Below are positions 1-9,169 of a DNA stretch of 64,000 bases, in pieces (positions within the stretch are counted from its first letter, which is position 1; every line of letters begins with the position of its first letter). The notes beneath the pieces were generated by a model. That model was not told the origin of the DNA, ran no database searches, and worked only from the letters and a program-made list of their open reading frames with translations. The translations under genes and the position numbers were made by a program. The DNA is from JABIDZ01 sp964619405 (GTDB lineage: Archaea; Iainarchaeota; Iainarchaeia; Iainarchaeales; JAAZKV01), in the NCBI GenBank assembly GCA_964619405.1, contig CAZUCF010000001.1:71914-135913 (forward strand). Direction: 5' to 3'.

Positions 1-81
1 ACTTCTTTTGAGCAACAAAATATTATTATTTGAATCTTTTATTATGGCTTCAACAATTGAAACACTTTCATTGCTTGTCAT
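1..81 (-). CDS. NUDIX-like hydrolase, N-terminal fragment
   Basis: Only the first 27 codons lie in the window. The ATG (complement of 79-81) opens a frame that stays open to the window edge. The visible end, around EAIIKDSNNNILLLKRS, has the first beta-hairpin pattern usual at the start of NUDIX hydrolases (hydrophobic strand, D-x-x-x-x-hydrophobic strand, basic-Ser). It is divergent from pelA, with 55 bp between the two starts. The Nudix box itself would lie outside the window, so the family call rests on a short stretch. Confidence 0.5.
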   Translation of the reverse strand, partial: MTSNESVSIVEAIIKDSNNNILLLKRS

Positions 82-100
82 TCAAACTAATTCCCATTAC

Positions 101-114
101 GAATTTATTTAAAA
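101..114 (+). promoter_or_regulatory. pelA box A promoter element
   Basis: An archaeal TATA-type sequence (TTTATTTAAAA, 104-114) lies about 23-33 bases before the pelA ATG at 137. With no Shine-Dalgarno motif between, the transcript is probably leaderless or nearly so. Inferred from position and composition only. Confidence 0.4.
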
Positions 115-136
115 CCCTTCTCAAAACAATACTTTT

Positions 137-1156
137 ATGAAAATCATTAAAATTGATAAAAAGTTTAATCAAATCATAGTTGTTCCTGAAATAATTGATG
201 ATTTATGGCACTTAGAAAAAATAATTGAGAAAAACGATATTATCATTGGAAAAACAGATAGAAAAATAAAACCAAGCAAAGAAGGAGAAAAAACAATTAG
301 ACAAAACATTTTTGTAGAATTAGAAGTACAAGACGCACATTTTCAAGAATTTAGCGAAAACTTAAAAATAAGCGGGGTGATACTTTCAGGAAGCCCAAAA
401 GAATTCATTGAAATACATGCTCACCAAAGCCTCGACATAAAAACAAACGAAAAATTAAAAATTATTAAAAAACAAATAAAAAAATGGCATATAGAAAGAT
501 TAAAGAAAGCAGAGGAAACAACTACAACAGAAATACTAACCATAATATTAGATGATGAAATAGCTGAATTAGCATTTATAAACCAATTTTCAATAAAGAA
601 AAAAGCATTAATAAAATCAAACAAACAAGGAAAAATGTTTGAAGAACAAAAAAACACTTTCTTTGAAGAAATACTTGAAAAAATTATTTCAATAAAACCA
701 AAAAAATTGTTTTTGGTTGGGCCTGGATTCACAAAAGATAATTTGAAAAAATTTATTGAAGAAAAAAAAGTTTTTTTAGGAACAATAATAATAGAAACAA
801 TTAATTCTATCGGAGAAACTGGTTTAAGAGAATTAATTAGTTCTGGAAAACTATCAAATATTGAAAAAGAATTACAATTAACAAAAGAAAGCAAGATAAT
901 AGAAGAATTTTTAACAAAATTATCAAAAAACAAGGCGGAATATGGAATAGAAAAAATTAATGAAGAAATAAAAAACGGTAGAATAGAAAAATTAATTGTT
1001 AGTGAGAGTTATTTAATGCAAAAAAGAGAAGAAACAGAAAAAATAATGGATTTAGCAGAAAAATTTGGAAGCGAAATAAATATCATTTCATCAAAAAACC
1101 CTCAAGAAAAAACAATTTACAATATGGGCGGGATAGTCGCAACACTACGATACTAA
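137..1156 (+). CDS. pelA: mRNA surveillance protein Pelota
   Basis: Pelota/Dom34 of 339 residues, the usual archaeal length. It recognises stalled ribosomes and, with the GTPase aEF1A, splits them (no-go/non-stop decay). The N-terminal Sm-like domain (about 1-130) carries the family signature around GVILSGSPKEF and the IHAHQSLDI linker. The central and C-terminal eRF1-like domains follow (about 135-260 and 265-339), ending in the typical MGGIVATLRY. There is no GGQ motif, as expected for Pelota rather than aRF1. It is a single gene with an AT-rich gap of about 156 bp downstream, in which no gene was found. Confidence 0.95.
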   Translation: MKIIKIDKKFNQIIVVPEIIDDLWHLEKIIEKNDIIIGKTDRKIKPSKEGEKTIRQNIFVELEVQDAHFQEFSENLKISGVILSGSPKEFIEIHAHQSLDIKTNEKLKIIKKQIKKWHIERLKKAEETTTTEILTIILDDEIAELAFINQFSIKKKALIKSNKQGKMFEEQKNTFFEEILEKIISIKPKKLFLVGPGFTKDNLKKFIEEKKVFLGTIIIETINSIGETGLRELISSGKLSNIEKELQLTKESKIIEEFLTKLSKNKAEYGIEKINEEIKNGRIEKLIVSESYLMQKREETEKIMDLAEKFGSEINIISSKNPQEKTIYNMGGIVATLRY

Positions 1157-1312
1157 ATAACAATCAATTAAATAATGAAACAACTTTCAATTAACTAATA
1201 AATAATTAAAAAAGTAAAAAAATAATTAAGCAACAAAAAAAACTAAACAACAAATAAAAAAATAAAAAGCAAAAATAATTAAACAATAATTAAAAAATAA
1301 ATTTTTAATTAA

Positions 1313-1672
1313 CTAATCAGCTTTCAGTTCAAACCACTCAATTTTTTTTTCTTCAACTAGTTTTTTAATCTTTTTTTGAATCTCGCTTAATTGCGACTTG
1401 TTTGACTTGAATTCAATAAAAACAATTTTGTCATTTTCAAAAGAAACCCCGTCAATTGGTTTCCCAATAAAACGAAAATTTTGTGAATCATACGGATATT
1501 TATTAGAAAAAGGTATCCATTGTTCGGTTAATTGACCATACTTAACACTTTGAGAACGCTTCAAGTATTGGATTGAAGCCACTTCCTCTTTTAAAGAAAA
1601 AACTTTTAAAAAAAGCAAGAAAATAATTATTACTAAAATTATTATTAAAAAAAATAGAAAAAATTCAAACAT
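1313..1672 (-). CDS. Membrane-anchored Holliday-junction-resolvase-related endonuclease
   Basis: A 119-residue protein with one hydrophobic N-terminal helix (about 2-24) followed by a PD-(D/E)XK-like core. The visible catalytic set is D in KPIDGV and E-x-K in IEFKSNKSQLS, the pattern of the Endonuc_Holl family (predicted endonucleases distantly related to Holliday junction resolvases). The N-terminal helix is typical of that family, whose role is not settled. It stands alone between pelA and elp3. Confidence 0.75.
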   Translation of the reverse strand: MFEFFLFFLIIILVIIIFLLFLKVFSLKEEVASIQYLKRSQSVKYGQLTEQWIPFSNKYPYDSQNFRFIGKPIDGVSFENDKIVFIEFKSNKSQLSEIQKKIKKLVEEKKIEWFELKAD

Positions 1673-1813
1673 AAATGATTAATGCTTTCCAAATTATTAA
1701 ACATTTCTCAATTAAAATAAAACAAATTTTAATCTCTTTTTGTTTTTGTTGGTTTAAATTGAATTTGATAATTATTTTTTGTTATTTATAATTAATGAAT
1801 AATTTAATTATTT

Positions 1814-3400
1814 TTAATTCACTAATTTTTTTGAAACATATGTTCCATCATTCTCATAACAAAAGTTTTTTCTATAATACTCTTTTACTCCTAACCCAGA
1901 AATAATAACCATTTTTTTTGAATCAAACTCTTCTTTCGCTATTCGCTCTGCTTCTTCAATAAGAGTTTTGCCATAACCAAGGTGTTGTGTTGAATCAACA
2001 TCTTTCTCACCAACACCAAGTGTTTTCCCATAAACATGCAATTCTCTTATTATAGCAGTATTATCATTTATTTGTTTTACAAATGGTTCAAAAGGTTTTC
2101 TTAAACGAGCAAAACCATACAAACATTCTTTTGACTCCATAGAAATAAAAACTTCTTTACCTTTAGAAGAATTATAAAAAATAGTTTTTAGTTTAGGATT
2201 TTTATCAACTATTTTGTTTTGCCTTGAAAATAATCCTATTTCCCTACACCTAATACAATTACACTTTTTTCCTTCTTTAACTAATTGTTTTTCAATTAAT
2301 TGTCTTAAATTAGTCTTTTTTATCCCCCCACTAATAATATTACTTGGAATATCCCTATTAACACGCATTACCCTTACCCAAGGAGGCAACTCTGATTTTA
2401 GTTTTGTTAACAATTTAATTGTTTTTTCTTCACTCATTGGAACAAAATTTCCTTTCTCCCAATCACTAAAAAGTTTTGTTCCTTTAATGACAAGACAAGG
2501 ATAAAATTTTACCATATCAGGTTTAAAATCAGAATTAGAAAAAATTTTTCTAAAATTTTTTAAATCAATAGAATAATTGCTCCCAGGCAAACCAGGCATT
2601 AAATGATAAAGAACCTTAAAACCAGAGTCCTTCAATAATCTTGTTGAATTAATAACAGAATTAACATCATGCCCCCGATTAATTTTTTTATAAATTTTGT
2701 TATCAGGATTTTGAACACCCAATTCAACCCTTGTGCCACCAAGAAAAAGCATTTGTTCAACATCTTTTTTAGAACACAAATCAGGCCTTGTTTCAAAAGT
2801 TATTCCAACTATTCGTCTTGAAGAAATCTCAGCAAATTTTTTTGACAACAAAAAAGAACTTGAATCTTTTTTGGTAACCGCATCAATGCTTGATTTAACA
2901 ATTTTTTCCTGACTCTTTTTTGGGAGAGCAGTAAAAGAACTACCTTGAAAAATTAATTCTATTTTCTTAGCATTATTACCAGTAGCATCTAATTGATTAA
3001 TTCTATTTGAAACAATTTTGTAAGAATCATAATCAAATCTTTGTGCTCTAAGAGTTGAAGGCTCAAAACCAGTGTATGATTGAGGCGCTTTTTTATTTTC
3101 AAAAGAAGACGGACAATAAACACACTTTCCAGGGCATTTAAAAGGAGGGAGCATTACAGCTATTACTTGAACACCCGAAAGACTTCTCGTAGGTTTTATT
3201 GAAAGTAATCCCAAAATTTTTTTAGAAGGTTTTTTTACAAAAGAAAGAATGAATGGCCTTGTTGGAACTTCGGTCAAAGAAAATTTTTTACAATAATCAA
3301 ACTGCACTAACTCAATATCGCGCAAAGAATTTATTTTATTATTTTCAATGTCAAATATTATTTGTTTTGCAAAAGCAACTCTATTTTTAAAAGAATCCAT
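1814..3400 (-). CDS. elp3: tRNA uridine(34) acetyltransferase Elp3
   Basis: Archaeal Elp3, about 528 residues. It is a radical SAM enzyme fused to a GNAT acetyltransferase that makes the cm5U-type modification at wobble uridine of tRNA. The radical SAM cysteines are in CPGKCVYCPS (about residue 97), followed by the typical SYTGFEPSTLRAQRFDYD segment. The C-terminal GNAT domain (about 400-525) contains YGKTLIEEAERIA. The ATG at 3400 is chosen because the longer frame would start with TTG. The start lies 15 bp after the stop of the upstream secreted-protein gene, so the two may share a transcript. Fe-S supply could come from the iscS/iscU operon in this window. Confidence 0.95.
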   Translation of the reverse strand: MDSFKNRVAFAKQIIFDIENNKINSLRDIELVQFDYCKKFSLTEVPTRPFILSFVKKPSKKILGLLSIKPTRSLSGVQVIAVMLPPFKCPGKCVYCPSSFENKKAPQSYTGFEPSTLRAQRFDYDSYKIVSNRINQLDATGNNAKKIELIFQGSSFTALPKKSQEKIVKSSIDAVTKKDSSSFLLSKKFAEISSRRIVGITFETRPDLCSKKDVEQMLFLGGTRVELGVQNPDNKIYKKINRGHDVNSVINSTRLLKDSGFKVLYHLMPGLPGSNYSIDLKNFRKIFSNSDFKPDMVKFYPCLVIKGTKLFSDWEKGNFVPMSEEKTIKLLTKLKSELPPWVRVMRVNRDIPSNIISGGIKKTNLRQLIEKQLVKEGKKCNCIRCREIGLFSRQNKIVDKNPKLKTIFYNSSKGKEVFISMESKECLYGFARLRKPFEPFVKQINDNTAIIRELHVYGKTLGVGEKDVDSTQHLGYGKTLIEEAERIAKEEFDSKKMVIISGLGVKEYYRKNFCYENDGTYVSKKLVN

Positions 3401-3415
3401 AAAAATAATCAAAAA

Positions 3416-4201
3416 TTAATTAAAAATTGATGTTAAAACACCAGTTAGAAAATAACTTGGAAGAATAGATATTGAGAAAAACGGAAAACCATTCAAAGAT
3501 GATTCCAATTTATAAGTTATTGTTTGAGATGTTTTTGAAGAAAGCGTAAAACTCTTTGAATAATAATCACTTTGCATTATTATTTTAGTTAAAAAATGAT
3601 GTTCACCGTGAATTCTTGGAAAAACAATTATTTTTTCAATAATCTTACTTTGCTTAGGAACTATTATTTCTTTATAATATTTTTTCCCAAAATAATTTTC
3701 ACCAAGCCAATACCAAGGTAATCCAACTTCAATTTTAAAAACAGCATCCGCATCAGAATTATTTATTAAGAGAAAACTATACTCTGCAGAATCGTTAACA
3801 AAAACATTTGATGAATAATTAAGTAATGTTGAATCAAGCAAAGAATCCTCAACTGAGAAAAAAACATTTACTGATTCTGAAGAAGATATTCCTTGCAACG
3901 TAAAAGAAAAATTATAATTTGTTTTTGGTGTTCGTTCATTAGAAACAATTATTATTTTGAATGACTCTAAATAATCCTTTACCGATACTGAAAAAAAATC
4001 TGGTAATTCAGAAGTTATCTTCAAAGAATCAAAAAATCCAAGTTCTTTTGAAACAATTAATTCGAGGGTTTGACCAGGAACAATTGAACCAACGAAAGAA
4101 TTATCAATTAAATCTTTAGAAATTGGCTCAACAAGCCTTATTGCAAAAGCATTACTAATCAAGAATAAAAATAATATTAAAAATAAAGCCTTTTTAAACA
4201 T
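3416..4201 (-). CDS. Secreted/surface protein of unknown function
   Basis: About 261 residues with a clear signal peptide (FKKALFLILFLFLISNAFA, residues 2-20) and a likely signal-peptidase cut after AFA. The rest is beta-rich, with repeated Ser/Asn-rich strands that look like immunoglobulin-like domains of archaeal surface proteins. The C-terminal stretch is hydrophobic and could be a membrane anchor. The start at 4201 (MFKK) is preferred over an upstream TTG. It lies directly upstream of elp3 on the same strand. No specific family is recognised. Confidence 0.65.
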   Translation of the reverse strand: MFKKALFLILFLFLISNAFAIRLVEPISKDLIDNSFVGSIVPGQTLELIVSKELGFFDSLKITSELPDFFSVSVKDYLESFKIIIVSNERTPKTNYNFSFTLQGISSSESVNVFFSVEDSLLDSTLLNYSSNVFVNDSAEYSFLLINNSDADAVFKIEVGLPWYWLGENYFGKKYYKEIIVPKQSKIIEKIIVFPRIHGEHHFLTKIIMQSDYYSKSFTLSSKTSQTITYKLESSLNGFPFFSISILPSYFLTGVLTSIFN

Positions 4202-4247
4202 TATAACCAAAAAATTGTTGAAAGGAACAAAATAAAAAGGTTATTTT

Positions 4248-4835
4248 ATGGATAAAAAAGAAACTATTTTTCAAATGATAAAAGAACATCATAAAAAAAC
4301 ATTTGAAAAAGCAATAAAAGAAGGAAAAATGGATCTCGAATTTATTCCATTGTGCAAACACATAGCAAAAACAAAAAACTTTTTTACTAGTAGTTGTTGC
4401 GCGGGAAGAATAGTTTTAGTAAGTTTGGATCAAAAAGAAAGAAAAAAAGAAAGCGCTTTTCACAGAAAATGGCATAGAAAAGTAAATTACAACGAAGTAA
4501 AAAAAGGAGTTGATCTTTTCAACGGAGAAGTATTATGGTTAAAACAAGAACCAATAATATTACATATTGGAGCAAAAGATTTGGAAAACTCAAAAAAAAT
4601 ATTAGCAATTTGTGAAAAAGTTGGTGTTAAACGATTTGGAATCAAAGTTGCCAAAGAAGGGAAATTCTTAATTGAAATAGTTGGAACACATAGTATCAAC
4701 ATACCAATAAAAGAAGGAAAAATTGTTATTAGCGATGAATATTTGAAATACATTCTAAAAAAATGCAACAAAAAGTTTGAGAAAAACCAAGCAACATTAA
4801 AAAATTTTACAAAAGAAATAAAAAAAATAAAGTGA
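4248..4835 (+). CDS. taw3: tRNA wybutosine-synthesis methyltransferase Taw3
   Basis: TYW3/Taw3 family, 195 residues. It N-methylates the wyosine precursor on G37 of tRNA-Phe. The family signature FFTSSCCAGRI (about 46-56), the FHRKWHRKV segment and EPIILHI support the call. A tRNA-Phe gene lies at the right end of the window. Other wyosine genes (Taw1, Taw2, Trm5) are not here. It is divergent from the secreted-protein gene. The stop is TGA, one of several cases showing UGA is a normal stop in this genome. Confidence 0.92.
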   Translation: MDKKETIFQMIKEHHKKTFEKAIKEGKMDLEFIPLCKHIAKTKNFFTSSCCAGRIVLVSLDQKERKKESAFHRKWHRKVNYNEVKKGVDLFNGEVLWLKQEPIILHIGAKDLENSKKILAICEKVGVKRFGIKVAKEGKFLIEIVGTHSINIPIKEGKIVISDEYLKYILKKCNKKFEKNQATLKNFTKEIKKIK

Positions 4836-5032
4836 TTAAACTAAAAATATGCAAACAATAAAACAAAAAATAGAAAATAAATAAACAATAAACTGAATAT
4901 TGAAAACAAAAAATTAAACTAAACTTGCAAAAAAATAAACAATTTATAGAATATAACAAAAAATTAAACTAAAATAACATTTCAAAAATTAATTTATTTA
5001 TAAATTAAAAATAATAAAAAACTAAATTTTAA

Positions 5033-6556
5033 TTAGTTTTTACCTAATATTGTTGACAAAACTTTTTCTGGTGAAAAATAATAACTTTGAATAACTTCAA
5101 GAATTTCTTCAGGTTTTGAAAAATCATTTTCAACCATCCAAGACAAAATCAATTGTCTAGTTTCAATTTCCTTTTTCAAAACATTTTTTTCAATTGAATT
5201 TTGCTCGGCAAATTTTTCAATAACATGACTTGGAATATTTGTCCTAGTTAAAGAAGAATTATTTAATTCAAAAACATTTGCTAACAAAATCTTATCATCC
5301 ATTCTTGAGACCTCTGAAATTTGCGAAACTTTTCTAATAACCCCTTCTTTAGAAAAATTTTTTTGCAAAACAACAATTAAATCAACCAAAGACAATAATG
5401 ATTTAGGAACATCAAATGGTTTTTCACATAACTTATCAACGGTTTCTCTAGCATTGTTAGCATGAATAGTTCCAAGACAACCAGAATGCCCATTATTCAT
5501 TGCAGTAAAAAGTGTTAATGCTTCACTACCCCTTACTTCACCAACAATTATTCTGTCAGGCCTCATTCTCAAAGAATTTTTTAATAAATAATTCATTGAA
5601 ATTTCATTATCTTTTGAATGAATTGCTTCTAAAGCAACCCAGTTCTCCCTATTAAGAAAATTTAGTTCAAGAGTATCTTCTATTGAAATAATCCTTTCAT
5701 TTAATCTAATAAAATTTGATAGAACAGAGAGAAAAGCAGTTTTTCCTGTTGCTGTTCCACCAACAATAAGAATGTTTTTTGGGTTAACCCCAAACCCATC
5801 AACCATTACCCACAAGAAAGCAGCAGCATCAACATTAATAGTATTATTTTTTATCAAATCAATAATTGAAAGCGGATTATGAGAAAACTTTCTAATTGTA
5901 AGAGAAACCCCTTTTGGAGAAATATTATTCATTGTTGCATTTATCCTGCTACCATCAGGCAAATGAGCATCAAGCAAAGGATTATTATAATTAAATTCTT
6001 TCCCAACACTAAAAGCTATTTTTTGAACCAAATTATTAAAACTTTTTTCATCAAGAACAAGATTAGTCTTACACACGCCAAATTCTTTATGAAAAACAAA
6101 AACCTCGTTTAAAGCATTAATCATTAATTCTTCAAAACCTTTTTCAATAAAAAAAAAAGATAATTGTTTCAAACCAATCGCATTATGAAAAACAGTTTCA
6201 GCAAAAATAGATTTGTTTGAAATAAAATCAATATCTTTAATCAAATAAATTAATGATTCCACAAGCGAAACAAATAATTTCAAAGAAGAAATCTTTTCCA
6301 ACAAACCATTTAAATCAATAACCGAAATAATATTTTCCCTAAAATTAGACAAAAAATCTTCTGAAACACCAAAATCATTTATTTCAGAAAAAGATGCCTT
6401 CCTTTTAATAATATCTTCTAAAAAAAAAGCAAATTTTTGCTCTTTTTCAGAAAAATACACTTCTTTTAAATCATAATAATTATGCGCAAGACCCTTGTAG
6501 AATACGCCAAGTTCAGATTCATGCATTTTACCCAAACGAATCTCATTAAACTTCAT
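5033..6556 (-). CDS. Type II/IV secretion (archaeal pilus/archaellum-type) ATPase
   Basis: A 507-residue secretion ATPase of the TadA/VirB11/FlaI superfamily. The Walker A motif is GGTATGKTAF (about 265). The Asp box region RIISIEDTLELN, the Walker B-like MRPDRIIVGEVRGSEA and the His box GTIHANNARETVDKL follow in order. It powers assembly or retraction of a type IV pilus-like filament. Possible partners elsewhere in the window are the class III pilin-like protein at 31663 and the prepilin peptidase at 40335. No adjacent TadC/FlaJ-type membrane platform was found, so which filament it serves is open. It is divergent from cca, with a 39-bp gap. Confidence 0.88.
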   Translation of the reverse strand: MKFNEIRLGKMHESELGVFYKGLAHNYYDLKEVYFSEKEQKFAFFLEDIIKRKASFSEINDFGVSEDFLSNFRENIISVIDLNGLLEKISSLKLFVSLVESLIYLIKDIDFISNKSIFAETVFHNAIGLKQLSFFFIEKGFEELMINALNEVFVFHKEFGVCKTNLVLDEKSFNNLVQKIAFSVGKEFNYNNPLLDAHLPDGSRINATMNNISPKGVSLTIRKFSHNPLSIIDLIKNNTINVDAAAFLWVMVDGFGVNPKNILIVGGTATGKTAFLSVLSNFIRLNERIISIEDTLELNFLNRENWVALEAIHSKDNEISMNYLLKNSLRMRPDRIIVGEVRGSEALTLFTAMNNGHSGCLGTIHANNARETVDKLCEKPFDVPKSLLSLVDLIVVLQKNFSKEGVIRKVSQISEVSRMDDKILLANVFELNNSSLTRTNIPSHVIEKFAEQNSIEKNVLKKEIETRQLILSWMVENDFSKPEEILEVIQSYYFSPEKVLSTILGKN

Positions 6557-6595
6557 GCAAATGATTTATATAAAAAGTAGTATAATAAGCTTATT

Positions 6596-7981
6596 ATGAA
6601 CAACAATAAAAAAAATATTAATAAAAACAAAAACAAGGAAATTATTACAAAAATTTGTAAAAAAATATTAAAAAAAATTACTCCAACCAAAGAAGAATTA
6701 ATCGAAGAAAAAAAAATTTTTGAGGAAATAAAACAAAAAGTTTCTAAAATTAACGGAAAACAATCATATTTGGAATGGTGCGGAAGTAGTGCGAGAAACA
6801 CTCACTTGAGAAATGACAGAGATTTAGATTTATTTATAATGTTTGATAAACAATTAAGTGACCAAGAATTAGAAAAAGAAGGATTAAAAATAGGAAAAAA
6901 AGTTTTTAAAGGAAACAAATGGGAAAAAGCGTACTCACAACACCCATACATAAGAGGAATAATAAAAGGGTTTGACATTGAAATAGTCCCAGGATACATT
7001 GTTAAAAGTGGTTCCGAAAAAAAAAGTGCTGTTGACAGAACGCCATTCCATAACAAATACTTATTAGAAAGATTTTCTAAAAAACAAAAAAATGAAGTAA
7101 GATTACTCAAACAATTCCTAAAAGGAATTGATGCTTATGGCGCAGATTTAAAGAATTGTGCTTTGCCAGGATACGGAATAGAATTAATAATACTAAAATA
7201 TGGTAGTTTTCAAAAAGCTTTGAAAGAAATTTCAAAATGGCAAAAAGGAATAATAATAAAATTTAATAGCGAAGAAGAAAAATTTGATACACCATTAACA
7301 ATAATTGATCCTGTTGACCCAAAAAGAAATGTTGCATCAGCATTAACAACAGAACAATTTGAGAAAATGATTTATGCGAGCAAATTGTTTTTGCAAAAAC
7401 CTAACAAAAAATTTTTTTTCCGAAAAAAAGTAAGGGCTTGGCCAAAACAAAAAGTAAAAAAAATGTTGGAGAAAAAAGAGTTGATTGCATTAAAAACAAT
7501 TTTTCCTCAAAAAGGATTAAAGGATTTGATTTGGGGGCAATTAAGAAGAACCCTAAAAAAAATATCAAACACATTACAAGAAAATGATTTTGTTGTTTTA
7601 AGACAAAGATTATGGAGTAATGAAAAAGAAGTGTGGTTCATATTTGAATTAGAATCATTAGAATTGCAAAAATCAAAAAAAATAATTGGACCAAAAGCAA
7701 GTGACGAAGAAAATGTTAAAAAGTTTTTAGAAAAGAAAAAGATTCTTAGCGGACCAAGGATTGAGAATGAACGCATTATAATAGAAATTGAGAGAAAACA
7801 AAACAAGGCAAGTGAAATACTTAAAGAATTTGTGAAAAAATATAGTAAAGACGAAAAAAAAGATGTGAAAAAAATGTTGAAAACAGGGAAAGTTGTTTTC
7901 GAAAAAGAAATGCTTAAAGAATACAAGGGAGAATTTGCAAAGTTTTTTACAAAATACTTGAAAGGAAAAGAAATATTCTAA
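6596..7981 (+). CDS. cca: CCA tRNA nucleotidyltransferase, archaeal class I
   Basis: 461 residues, the usual archaeal length. It adds or repairs the 3' CCA of tRNAs; none of the complete tRNA genes in this window encodes CCA, which makes it necessary. The nucleotidyltransferase signature CGSSARNTHLRNDRDLDLFI (about 62-81) carries the metal-binding D-x-D, with the third acidic residue in IEIVPGY. The central and C-terminal regions (tRNA-binding body and tail) are present, including KNCALPGYGIELII and DPVDPKRNVASAL. Confidence 0.95.
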   Translation: MNNNKKNINKNKNKEIITKICKKILKKITPTKEELIEEKKIFEEIKQKVSKINGKQSYLEWCGSSARNTHLRNDRDLDLFIMFDKQLSDQELEKEGLKIGKKVFKGNKWEKAYSQHPYIRGIIKGFDIEIVPGYIVKSGSEKKSAVDRTPFHNKYLLERFSKKQKNEVRLLKQFLKGIDAYGADLKNCALPGYGIELIILKYGSFQKALKEISKWQKGIIIKFNSEEEKFDTPLTIIDPVDPKRNVASALTTEQFEKMIYASKLFLQKPNKKFFFRKKVRAWPKQKVKKMLEKKELIALKTIFPQKGLKDLIWGQLRRTLKKISNTLQENDFVVLRQRLWSNEKEVWFIFELESLELQKSKKIIGPKASDEENVKKFLEKKKILSGPRIENERIIIEIERKQNKASEILKEFVKKYSKDEKKDVKKMLKTGKVVFEKEMLKEYKGEFAKFFTKYLKGKEIF

Positions 7982-8040
7982 TAAAAGTTTTCAAACAAAA
8001 CATTAATAAATAAAAAAAAATAAATTATTTCGGTGATTTA

Positions 8041-8292
8041 ATGCCAAGATATGCTGGACAAGGAAGTGCTATAAGTAAAAGAAAAAAACAAATTTCAAGA
8101 GTCACAAAAATCCCAAAAAGGAAAGTAAAATTTAACATGGCTATTAAAAAAACAGGTTTAAGAATTCCAAAAATGGGACTGGCAAGGCCCGGCGCGGTAA
8201 TAAGAGTACCAGCTAACACTAATGTTAACAAAGCACTAAAAAAAATGAAGAGACTTAACCCAAGAACATTGCAAAAAGAAAGAAGAAGATAA
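8041..8292 (+). CDS. Small very basic protein, probably ribosome- or RNA-associated
   Basis: 83 residues, rich in Lys and Arg, with a good GGTGA ribosome binding site just before the ATG. It has no transmembrane helix. The N-terminal MPRYAGQGSAIS and the ARPGAVIRVPANTNVNKALKKM segment look like an archaeal ribosomal or RNA-binding protein, but I cannot assign a family. Its neighbours are cca, a tRNA-Arg and the aEF1B pair, which supports a translation role by context only. Confidence 0.6.
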   Translation: MPRYAGQGSAISKRKKQISRVTKIPKRKVKFNMAIKKTGLRIPKMGLARPGAVIRVPANTNVNKALKKMKRLNPRTLQKERRR

Positions 8293-8379
8293 AATAAAAA
8301 CTATTTAATTTAACAAATATAAGTATACAATTAAATACAAAAACTAAATCAAAAAATTAAGTAATTCACTTTGATAAAA

Positions 8380-8464
8380 CGGGCCCGGAGGGAATCGAAC
8401 CCCCATCTCAAGATCGCTACAATAATGCCGAAGTCTTGCCGGTTATCCATTGCCACACGAGCCC
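8380..8464 (-). tRNA. tRNA-Arg(TCG) with a 13-nt intron
   Basis: A cloverleaf on the minus strand: acceptor GGGCTCG pairs with CGGGCCC, the T arm is GGGGG/CCCTC around TTCGATT, and the anticodon stem is CAAGA/TCTTG. The anticodon loop is 20 nt; removing 13 nt (8415-8427) after position 37 leaves CTTCGGA, giving anticodon TCG for Arg (CGA codons). Position 37/38 is the canonical archaeal splice site. The D arm (TGGC...AATGGATAA) resembles other tRNA-Arg genes. No CCA is encoded. Spliced length is 72 nt. Confidence 0.88.
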
Positions 8465-8610
8465 ATAATATAATTGTGTTAAAGAAGTTTTTAATATTAA
8501 TTAAAACAACCATTAAAGATTTCTTTTATAAAGGTTATCAATTAAAAAATAAATTATCAGAGAACTTAAAATTAACAAAAAATAAGATATTGATTAAAAA
8601 AGGTGAATTT

Positions 8611-8766
8611 ATGAAAAAATGTACTAGTTGTAACAAAATAGTTACAGATGACAAAACAGAGTTCAAATGCCCGAGTTGTGGAAAAGAAACAATAATTAGG
8701 TGTAACTCTTGTAAAATGACATCAAAAGAATATACTTGTAAAGAATGCGGTTTTGTGGGGCCTTAG
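8611..8766 (+). CDS. Small zinc-ribbon protein
   Basis: 51 residues with four CxxC knuckles (CTSC, CPSC, CNSC, CKEC), enough for two zinc sites, as in the archaeal zinc-finger micro-proteins often encoded just before aEF1B. The start at 8611 has a GGTGAATTT leader; the longer open frame upstream runs through the tRNA-Arg region and is not coding. It ends 2 bp before the aEF1B start, so the two are co-transcribed. Confidence 0.85.
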   Translation: MKKCTSCNKIVTDDKTEFKCPSCGKETIIRCNSCKMTSKEYTCKECGFVGP

Positions 8767-8768
8767 AA

Positions 8769-9035
8769 ATGGGAAAAGCAATGGTCATTTTCAAGGTTTT
8801 TTCGGACCCTGAAAAAATGGATGCTGTTACAGTAGCTTTAAAAAGTATTGAAATAGACCAAGTAAAATTTCAAGATTTGAAAAGAGAACCAATTGGTTTT
8901 GGAATCGAAGTTATAAGAGTCGGATATATTGTACCAGATAAAACTGATGGATTAATGCCCAAACTCGAAGAAGAAATATCAAAAATTGATGGGATTAATC
9001 AATTAGAAGTAGATGGTGTAACACTAATTTCTTAA
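8769..9035 (+). CDS. Translation elongation factor aEF1B (EF-1 beta)
   Basis: 88 residues from ATG 8769 (MGKAMVIFKVF). It is the guanine nucleotide exchange factor for aEF1A. The family pattern is clear: an N-terminal strand, the REPIGFGIEVIRVGYIVPDKTDG core, then the helix before the final VDGVTLIS strand. The upstream in-frame Met inside the zinc-ribbon gene is rejected because 8769 gives the normal family length. Confidence 0.92.
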   Translation: MGKAMVIFKVFSDPEKMDAVTVALKSIEIDQVKFQDLKREPIGFGIEVIRVGYIVPDKTDGLMPKLEEEISKIDGINQLEVDGVTLIS

Positions 9036-9169
9036 AAACTAAACATTAACAAAATATTAAAATAATAAAACTTTACATGAATTGTTAACCAAATAATTCA
9101 TAAAAATAATACTTAATAAAAAGCGAATTTTGGCATTGCCTTTTATTCTTTTTTAAGTTAAAATTATTT

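Noticed and set aside
8371..8610. Long N-terminal extension of the zinc-ribbon ORF
   Set aside because: It runs antisense through the tRNA-Arg gene; the GGTGA-led ATG at 8611 is the start.
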